Below are positions 1 to 7,282 of a DNA stretch of 28,138 bases, piece by piece. The DNA is from Antrodiella citrinella (taxonomy: Eukaryota > Basidiomycota > Agaricomycetes > Polyporales > Steccherinaceae). The DNA is taken from contig SGPM01000350.1 in the NCBI GenBank assembly GCA_004802725.1, positions 1-28,138 on the forward strand, written 5' to 3'. The translations under genes were made by a program, and so were the position numbers. A model generated the notes under the pieces. The model was not told the origin of the DNA, ran no database searches, and worked only from the letters and a program-made list of their open reading frames with translations. Positions within the stretch are counted from its first letter, which is position 1; each line of letters begins with the position of its first letter.

Positions 1-517
1 TTAAGGAGAAGCTACTATACATCCTTCGTATAGGAATTGTTAGGGCTAAACGTAGCGCCTTTCAATTTGCCTTTTGCCGTACTAGGAGAAGTACTACGAG
101 AGTACTAGGAGGATTAGAAGTTCATTGAAGGAACTTAGGATTGCCGAAGAAGACTTCGCTAGGAATCCAAAGAGTGGATATAACAACCTTTGGGTTCTAA
201 CCGTCAATGCTTCTACCGCGAGTACCGAACTCAACTGTGCCTCTGGTCGACTAAAGACACGCTCCACCAAGCACAGTATAATTTGGAGGATTGTCGAATT
301 CCTTTCTTTTTCTCAAACTCATTCAAAAGCTTCAGTTCATTTCTACCTCCCCTTGTTTTATTTTCTTTGATCAGGAAGACTTCTACTTCAAACCGAAGTT
401 AGAAACTTTCTTGACCATACATTCTTGTTCTGCATAAGCTCTTTTTGAGTTTATACTATTCAACATCCTCTCAAAGCAAGACAACACCTGATCCCTGCGT
501 CTGATGCACAACTGAAG
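1..517. other. Unassigned AT-rich left edge
   Basis: No convincing gene. The first 120 bases can be read in one frame up to a stop near 123, but the peptide is not recognised, and the window edge cuts whatever lies to the left. Base composition is more AT-rich than in the housekeeping genes further right, which fits decayed repeat or transposon DNA. There is no intron-exon pattern I could support. A pyrimidine-rich stretch at 300-365 could be the leader of the decayed gene that starts near 518. Confidence 0.3.
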
Positions 518-2167
518 ATGGAGGAGAAGAACGTAGTGGCTGAGATCAAGGAGATAGTCTGAGGGGCGAGCGAATCTGCAGAGGGCAAAGTCTTCGAGAG
601 ACCAGCGCGTGGGCCTTTATCCGACGAAGCACGAGCTCGTTGCGAGGATGTCAGGGATAAGTTGGACGAGCTCATGTCTCTGTGGTCTCGTATACACAGG
701 AAGCCCCCTGAAATCTTCGCTCAGCACATGGGCATGTCCTTGAAAGCATTACCATCACGCAACACGAAGTTGTGGGACCTGTTTCAATTCCAGTATAGGC
801 GCGATTTCCCGGATGGTACAGACATTACTATGTACAGTGCTTCCGAATGCTAACATGCGTGCATACTTAGTTGTTTATGATGCCAAAGAAGCTTCCATTG
901 CATACTATAAGCTCCAGGCCGAGCAAGACGATTGGCCTGACGAGGAGGTAGACAATTACTGGGAGAACATTCGCACAGCATTCAACGAGAGTAGGAAGAA
1001 CACACCAGCCAGTAAAAAGGACTCATCGGACGCAGCACAGCGTGGATATGTGGAGGCATTCGCCAACTCGATGATGAAAATGGTGAGCTTTGGTATTCTA
1101 CACTGTAAGGGTATAACTAACCTGATATGTTCATGAGTAGGCAAACACCTTCGGTCAAGTGAATGGCTCTCATGTCCTGGGTATCGTTCTTCATGTCCCG
1201 ATCAACAACGGGCCTCAGTATTTCCAAGTATTCGGCAACACGACCGAGACGAGGGCGTTGCTGAGAGCCAATAGCGATATCGTCAATCCATTCATTGGGT
1301 ACCTACGTACAGCAATCAGGTATGTGTCGTCGTGCAGAGATAACGCACCATAGGCTAATTCGATTTCAGTGCTCTTAAGTTGCTGCGAATGGGATGGAAT
1401 CTGGGTCTGTTCCTTGATACCATTCTTCGATGATCCGCGACACATCTGATACCTCAGCCGCAAGCCCTTGCATCATGGCCACCTGGGGCGGAGGATGAGA
1501 GTGAGAATGAGAAGGCAGGTCAGGGTAAGAAAAAGGCCAAGAGGAAGGCAAAGGGCAAGGCACAACCTACAAACAGCGAGAAGGACGAATCTGATGAGGA
1601 GGATGATGAGGATACTTCTGGCACGGGCACGGCAAAGAAGGTGCCGACAGCTGAGAGGAAGGCTGCATTTTGAGAGCAGACGTTCACACGTTTCAGTGAG
1701 TGAAAGAAAGTTTATTACACACACTGGAGACAAACATATTGATATGTATTTCGAAGGTGCCATGGCCAAAGCTACGACTATCGGGTGGGACAACAGTAGC
1801 GAAAGCTAAGGGGAAAGGCTCTGAAGCGCCTCACATTTTGTGGGCAGCCAGTGTGACTGCCCAAAAACAACATGAGGCGGATGTGGAGGAGATGTACGCA
1901 GATCCTCCACCTCCATCTCCCAAGGTGTCAGACCGAAAATGGCCGGCTCCTGTGAACTCTCGGGTGGCAAAACCTAACCCTGGCGCGCTGAAACAAGTCT
2001 ATGAGAATGTTCGACCAGCTGCTGCCCCTGTTCGTGGGCGTCCTGGACGCGGCTGTGGTGGTGTTGTTGCGCGTACATGCAGATGCACTGTGTCTCCTTC
2101 CCCGGTGCCTGAGCTGACACACAACACTCTCAAGGCACAAGCCAAGATGATCGGGAGTCTCTGTTAG
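518..2167 (+). pseudogene. Decayed multi-exon orphan gene with three in-frame TGA codons
   Basis: From ATG 518 one reading frame can be followed through exons 518-815, 871-1082, 1141-1319, 1370-1692 and about 1802-2167. Introns carry clean signals: GTACAG...CTAAC...TTAG at 816-870, GTGAGC...GTAG at 1083-1140, GTATGT...TCAG at 1320-1369, and GTGAGT...GTAG at about 1693-1801. The frame is broken by TGA at 560-562, 1431-1433 and 1671-1673. The first half is a mixed alpha-helical-looking sequence (KLWDLFQFQYRRDF, then VNGSHVLGIVLHVP and ETRALLRANSDIV). The second half is a Lys/Glu/Asp-rich linker (GKKKAKRKAKGKAQ, DESDEEDDED), then a Pro-rich basic tail (APVRGRPGRG). I do not recognise a Pfam-type domain. 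The layout resembles multicopy hypothetical proteins scattered through agaricomycete genomes; that is recollection, not proof. Intact splice sites with several stops suggest recent inactivation. Confidence 0.5.
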
Positions 2168-2229
2168 AGTTGGTATCAGCCACTCTGACTGAAAGCGGAC
2201 ACAGTGTGCCACTCCTTGTGTGCCACTCA

Positions 2230-2526
2230 GTGTGACAGCCAGAGGAGCAGTCTAGAACTACAGTGGACGCTTTCACATCTTTCACATTCTTCACACTTCA
2301 TACTTCACTATCACTTGGCCACTCAATGGCCAAGATGCTTTGTGCCACTTCCTTTGTTCTTTATACTCTTTATGTCTTTATCCTTTTATCCTCATCTCAA
2401 TGGACGTTGTAGGGACATTCTCCTTTGTATAGAATACCATAGAACATCCTGTAGCTGTATATAAGACCACCTCTGGTCTCTGGAAATATATCAACTTGTT
2501 CCCTTCATCTCTTGTGGATTCTAACA
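2230..2526 (+). mobile_element. Possible solo LTR or LTR remnant
   Basis: The stretch begins TGTGACAGCC and ends GATTCTAACA, so it has TG...CA ends. It is AT/pyrimidine-rich and carries a TATATAAG box at about 2457-2464 followed by CTCTGG-type sequence, an arrangement usual for the promoter in a retrotransposon LTR. TTGGTATCAG at about 2170-2179 looks like the start of an initiator-tRNA primer-binding site, but it lies before rather than after this stretch, so the geometry is wrong for an intact element. No second LTR, target duplication or polymerase ORF was found nearby. It could equally be the ordinary promoter of the ORF at 2512-3050. Confidence 0.25.
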
Positions 2527-3050
2527 GATCCTTCTCAAACACCTACACCATCCATTCCTCTTTCACTGAGTCCTCCCAACAACTCCGATGCCACTTTCCC
2601 TGAATCCGACACTATTTACGACCTCCCCTGTTACAACTTCGAGGATATTTCTTGTAACCTCATCAACGATGCGATTGTTTCGGGTCGTGATCCCCTTGAC
2701 GACGACGACATTGTCGTCACGATTATATTCTGAACCCAAACTTCACGGTGACATCTTCAAGTTCCCTCCCTAGTAATCCTCAGCCTTTCGCATCCTCTTC
2801 TCGGCCTCGCACATCGAATCCAGACCCTATACCCAATTCTAATCACACGCCCAGCCACCAGTCTACCCGATGTACCACCAAAACGTCCATACAGCTCGCT
2901 GATCTATTTGTCTACCCTACCACACCTGCTCAACTTAATGGCGGTGGCTTGAACTTTTTGCAGACTTTCTGGGAATCTGCACGCCATAACCTCATTCAGG
3001 AAATCAGTGACTATGATTTTATTGCCACCACAGGAGTAGAACACCTCTAA
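2512..3050 (+). other. Weak Pro/Ser-rich open frames, possible orphan gene
   Basis: Two neighbouring open frames (about 2512-2733 and 2748-3050) would encode a Ser/Pro/Thr-rich protein with an acidic stretch (DPLDDDDIVV) and a C-terminal segment, GGGLNFLQTFWESARHNLI, with helical character. Neither frame has a strong ATG context near its beginning. Joining them needs an intron around 2715-2757 that I could not define well. A TATA box at about 2457 and a pyrimidine-rich leader precede them. No domain is recognised. It could be an orphan gene, a gag-like fragment next to the LTR-like stretch, or chance. Confidence 0.25.
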
Positions 3051-3208
3051 TCGTCATATCAGCGTACCATCATATCACGCTTTCGAGCCACTCATATAAT
3101 GCTTACTTACTGTCTTGTAGTCATCTTATTGCCATATATATCTACACACGTGATATGTCAACCGAACTCCGTCAAGAAGGTCAGGTCGTTGACTTGACTG
3201 ACTGACTT

Positions 3209-3241
3209 TCACTGACTGACCCGTCAGACGGGTGTCAGTGA
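3209..3241. repeat. Inverted repeat, 13-bp stem
   Basis: TCACTGAC-TG-ACCCG pairs with CGGGTGTCAGTGA around a TCAGA loop. This gives a 13-bp stem with a two-base bulge. It sits about 270 bases beyond the aspartokinase stop codon and just after a GACT-rich tract. Confidence 0.65.
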
Positions 3242-3256
3242 CAACACTGCTGCTCG

Positions 3257-3297
3257 CAGATCTATCTCGACACCGGTGAAGGTTAAAGGTAGATCTG
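3257..3297. repeat. Inverted repeat, 8-bp arms
   Basis: CAGATCTA (3257-3264) and TAGATCTG (3290-3297) are exact reverse complements separated by 25 bases. The arms contain the palindrome AGATCT. It immediately follows the stronger hairpin at 3209-3241. Confidence 0.5.
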
Positions 3298-3512
3298 GAT
3301 ATCAACTAATTATACAGCTTGCTCTACACTACCATTGAAGGTCTGTTTGTAAATGAAAATGAAAAATAAGAAATCAAGGCTACAGTTGGATGTCTAATCA
3401 AACAGTGGATATAAAAGCGAAGCATCGAGTTGAACGACACTTGCCATATCCTATGCTTCCCGAACACTATCACAAGCGTTCCACTTTGCGCAAAAAATTT
3501 CAAACATGTAAC

Positions 3513-5720
3513 CTAGAACAACCACGGGCCTGCTGTATAAGGAGCAAAAAACGCGGTGTCGATGACAAGGGTAGATACAGTGAAGAGGTGCTTACCTTTG
3601 ACGTTGTGCGGTCTGATCTGTAAGCAGGTCTGGTGGATGAGGTTGAGGGCCTTGACGGCATCACGGCCGTCGATGACACAAGATATGTTGATCTCATTCG
3701 CGCCTTGGGAAATCATTTCGATGTTCACATTGCCGTTACCGAGCGTGGTGAACATGCGTCCAGCAATCCCGACCAGATGCCGCATTTGCTTTCCAACGAG
3801 GGACAGAATAGCCATATTGTGGTGTACAGAAACCTGGCTACGTCGTGAGTGAGAGGCTGCAAGAAACAACGAGGACGACGTACGCTTCCGCTTTTTCGAA
3901 GTTCGCGAACAACCTTCTCGAGGACTTTCTTTTGCACATCGTCCTCAATCGCCATGCTCACATGTACTTCGCTTGTGCTAATCAGATCCACGACGACACC
4001 AAATCGATCCAACACGCCAAAGATCCCAGCCAGGAAGCCGTGCGACACACTCTTCCGATTGCTGTTTACATTAAGGATGACGATGTGTTCCTTGATCGTT
4101 ACAGCCGTTGGAAGCTTCTGATGCTCGAGTTCAGTAACGTCGCCGCCGAAGGTGAGCGTGTTAGCCGGTTCTGCCTGATCTAGGTCAACGGGAGAGGTGT
4201 CGATATCTGGATCAGGATGGATCACGGTCCCTCCGCCTTGAGGATTCTCAACATTCTTAATGCGGATAGGAATCTTTCGCCGGATGACCTAGACAATGCG
4301 TATCGATTAGTGACCATTGGACATTATACGCATGTGCCTCACCTGCTCCATGGTAAAGGGATGCACCACTTCACTACCATAGTAGGTCAACTCGGCCGCT
4401 TCTTCGGGACTAATGATGGGTATCAGCCTCGCCGTTGGCACTTTGCGCGGATCAGCGGTGAAGATACCGTCGACCTCCTTCCAAATCTGAAGTTCTGATG
4501 CGCCGAGGCCGACTGCTAGCAAGGCAGACAGCAAGTCTGTGTACCCGCGTCCAATCTGATGTAATAGCGATCCGGGTACAGGACCGAAGAATCCTATGGC
4601 GATATGAGTGTAAGCATCACCAGGAAATGTGAATCTAGCATACCAGTGACCACGGGGACACGGGAACCACACTGCCGAATACGTTCTCCTACTGCGACTG
4701 CGACATGGTCGTAGAAAGCTTGACCTAACGTCTCGTTTTCAAGGGAGGTATCTTGATCATCGAAGGGTGGGACCACATTCTCCAGAGACACGTACTCCGC
4801 ATCGATGCCCTACGCGAACATGAATTTATGCTTCTCATGGTAGAAATGGGGTGTTAACTTACCCTGTCGCGCAAAATAGCCGCCATAATTTTGCAAGACA
4901 GTCGTTCACCATAGCCAACGATCGAGTCCTTCGACCTGGGTGAAATCTCGTCTATGATCTGAACAGCTCTATCTTAATATTTGGGTGTAGCTGGAGTTGT
5001 AGCACTAGACACACCTGCGCGGCGTATAAGAACGATCTCAACGAGTCACAGTCTCCTTCAATCTCGGCTTCCAGTTCCTTCAAGATGCCCTGGTCTGAAA
5101 TGGACGCCCGTGCAACTGTCAAATGTTCTGAACGAATCAGGTCCACTGTCGCGTTGAATGGGGGTTTGTCGGCGGAAGAGGCTGAAGGGGTCATAGACAA
5201 CGCTCCAAACGGTGAATCCGACCGTGAAGTGCTTCGACGTCTCGGACTTCCATCGGGCGAGAACAAGCCAGGACTATTGGGAGTGACATTGCCTGGTGTA
5301 CTGCGAGCCAAACGCGAGACTCGCAATGTTTCCGAAGCGGCTTGGAGGAGAAGATTCGTGGTCCCGAGAGCTTTCGTTGAACCTGACCGCGCAGAACATA
5401 CGATGGCGACTTTGTGTTGGTCAAGATAGTTCCTACATAGATTAATATAAGTTACGCAGCGGACACATCAACCGCGTGAGCGTGTCTTTGATCGTGGGTG
5501 CGCTATGATTGGTATCCAGTGTGAACATGAAGGGTACGTACGGAATAATGTCCTCTGCGATTTTTACTGCAAATTTTCCGACACTCGTTCCTCCATACTT
5601 TTGGACCAGCCAGTTTGCCGCAGGGTCTATGCTGTTTTGGTGCAGATTCGGAGGTGTACGAACGGAAGAGCTGGATGACGAGCTGGACGAGGAAGAAGGG
5701 GACTGTTCGCGGTCAGACAT
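3513..5720 (-). CDS. HOM3: Aspartokinase (aspartate kinase), fungal Hom3 type
   Basis: Cytosolic enzyme that phosphorylates L-aspartate with ATP, the first step toward homoserine, threonine and methionine. About 590 residues over roughly eight exons; yeast Hom3 has 527. After a poly-Ser N-terminus the kinase signature KYGGTS lies at about residues 41-46. A typical amino-acid-kinase core follows (CSARSGSTKALGTTNLL; GYGERLSCKIMAAILRDRG; GRGYTDLLSALLAVGLGA; WKEVDGIFTADPR; EVVHPFTMEQ). Two C-terminal ACT domains follow (ILNVNSNRKSVSHGF...; MAILSLVGKQMRHLVGIAG...), the usual site of threonine feedback control. The last exon is tiny and encodes the ending GPWLF. Introns have standard GT-AG ends. 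A Ser/Pro-rich insert with several SP/TP sites lies at about residues 103-145. The ATG at 5720 gives the in-frame start nearest the TATA box. Identity is very secure; exact splice sites are manual. Confidence 0.95.
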
Positions 5721-5787
5721 CTCTGTGATTAGGCTCCCAGTAGCCCTCTAGTACTTTTCGGGGGAGACAGGTTCAGACGCGACTAGG

Positions 5788-5793
5788 TATATA
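5788..5793 (-). promoter_or_regulatory. TATA box of HOM3
   Basis: TATATA on the minus strand about 68 bases before the HOM3 start codon at 5720, within a 201-base gap between HOM3 and the 3' end of the BFR2-type gene. Confidence 0.5.
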
Positions 5794-5856
5794 CAGGACA
5801 AGAAGGAACTTCCAAGACCGAGCAAGACCGAGCCACTCAGGCCGGCGTCTCACTTC

Positions 5857-5862
5857 GAGTCA
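5857..5862 (-). promoter_or_regulatory. TGACTC element (Gcn4/CPC1-type site) upstream of HOM3
   Basis: Minus-strand TGACTC in the context GTGACTCG, about 137 bases upstream of the HOM3 ATG and 64 bases upstream of its TATA box. TGACTC is the core of the yeast Gcn4 and Neurospora CPC1 binding site, which controls amino-acid biosynthesis genes including yeast HOM3. A role here is inferred from the gene and the position only. Confidence 0.45.
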
Positions 5863-5921
5863 CCGTTGGTCATACAACTGTATTTCCAGACGAGGTATGG
5901 GGAAGAACAGCGTCATATATG

Positions 5922-7044
5922 TCAACTACCGACCAACGAACTGAATAACTCGTCGATTTGTTCATCCGGCCAGCCCCCAACAACCACAGGTATCGGAATC
6001 ATGAAGTGCTGCAACTTCTCGTGCACTTCGTAGCGAATTTTTCTGCCCTTACTCGCTTTCGTATCGACAGTTTTGTTGCGCTTGGCCTTCGCCTGCCGTT
6101 GGAGCCAAACCTGCTCCTCGTCGCCGTTCGCTGCTACTTTGGAATGAATGACATCACGCAGCAGTTGTTGGTAGAATTCGGTGTCGTTGAACACGTCTCG
6201 GTCGGTCTGAGACGCGCCGTGTTCATTCGCAGGCAAAGTCGTCGTGCGCATCAGCAGCGCTTCGCTATCGGCCTCTAGGACGTCTTGAATAGCATGTACA
6301 ACACCTGGTGCCTGTCCAAGTGACGCTTTCGATGTAGAAGACTTCATCGACGACGCGAAGTTGGGGGCTGCGGTGTGAACTTTTGCTGACCATTTGGACA
6401 ATGTCCGAGTGAGGTGAGGAGCGTGGGCACCCTCTGCCTCGGAGATAGTTGAGGACCATTTCCTCAGAGAGTCATTCGCATCATCGGTGGTTTGTGGGTG
6501 GGAGTGCGTATCAATCTCTAGAGCGTCCGCTTGGTATAGATTCTATGATGGAGGACAGATTTGAGCATGAGATGAGGGATTTTGGTCACGCGACGTACCG
6601 ATTGTAGGGCAAGCAACTCGCGTGATAGCTCGAACGCCTCTTGCACGACAGACTCGATTGAATCGCTGGGAAGGGCATGTGCGTCGGAAGACTGGAGTAA
6701 AGGTGAGTAATAGACACGTTTTGAGCAACGTGAATTTCTCGCACTGAAGGCAAGCTGTTTGTGGCACTGATGGCTTTCTGCAGCTGGATTCTGGCATCTA
6801 GAAGGGCGTTCCAGACGGACTGGAGAGGATGTTATCGGATTGCACGAGTCAACGGCGACATAAGATACGTGCCAACTGATGCGATATCGCGATGCCTTTA
6901 CGGCGATCTTGGTCTCTCGTTGCGCGTAGAGCGGCAGACATGGAGAGGTTTTGTGCATCTGAGTGCGAGGGGGATGCGTCTAGCGGTTGACTGTCAATAC
7001 TGGCGAATTATTGGGACGAGACGTACTTACTTACCGGATGTCAT
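5922..7044 (-). CDS. BFR2: AATF/Bfr2-family ribosome-biogenesis protein, N-terminally short
   Basis: The Bfr2/AATF family works in the nucleolar small-subunit processome. The conserved parts are present: the leucine-zipper/AATF segment (QDRRKGIAISHQLSVWNALL, DARIQLQKAISATN) and the C-terminal Traub region (NDTEFYQQLLRDVIHSK, KASKGRKIRYEVHEKLQHFM). Exons: 7044-7035 (ten bases, ATG ACA TCC G), 6958-6873, from 6819 to a GTGCGA donor, a middle exon, and the last exon to the stop at 5922. The second intron (6872-6820) only keeps the conserved frame if it uses a GC donor. The spliced protein is about 295 residues, against more than 500 in yeast and human. The long acidic N-terminal region normal for the family is absent, and the 238 bases to the divergent neighbour contain no acidic coding sequence. 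It may be a genuinely short form, or first exons may have been lost. Confidence 0.85.
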
Positions 7045-7282
7045 TACGAACGATGAGGAGGAAGAGAAAGAGATAATAATGAGGAATATGAAGAGGCCGG
7101 AGGGTGTGACCTGTGACTGTGACACGTGTTAAAGAAATTGAAGACAGTTGATCGCGAGTAGCTCTCGAGTAGCTCCCTCTTCTTTCGTCGCTCCCACTAC
7201 TCTCGGTGGCCTGGCCACTACATATATATCACCGCAAATCTGGATACATTCCCCTCATACAGATGTTTGGTACCATCTCACA
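7045..7282. promoter_or_regulatory. Divergent promoter between BFR2 and the acidic nuclear protein gene
   Basis: Only 238 bases separate the two start codons. The interval holds a CACGTG E-box at 7123-7128, a pyrimidine-rich leader for the minus-strand gene (purine-rich on the plus strand at about 7055-7105), and a TATATATA run at 7223-7229, about 55 bases before the plus-strand ATG. No acidic coding sequence that could be a missing BFR2 exon was found on the minus strand here. Confidence 0.55.
7223..7229 (+). promoter_or_regulatory. TATA box
   Basis: TATATAT run about 55 bases upstream of ATG 7283 of the acidic protein gene, at the plus-strand side of the divergent promoter. Confidence 0.5.

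Larger units (their letters stand above)
3051..3512. other. Intergenic DNA 3' of HOM3, with inverted repeats
   Basis: There is no gene here. It holds a GACT-rich short tandem tract (about 3191-3220) and two inverted repeats listed separately. It then runs into the 3' flank of the minus-strand aspartokinase gene. A CACGTG hexamer lies at 3147-3152. Confidence 0.5.

Noticed and set aside
5085..5429. Plus-strand frame inside HOM3
   Set aside because: It is antisense to conserved aspartokinase sequence.
6761..7132. 123-codon plus-strand frame across the start of BFR2
   Set aside because: It is antisense to conserved Bfr2 exons and has no recognisable sequence; the minus-strand reading matches the family.
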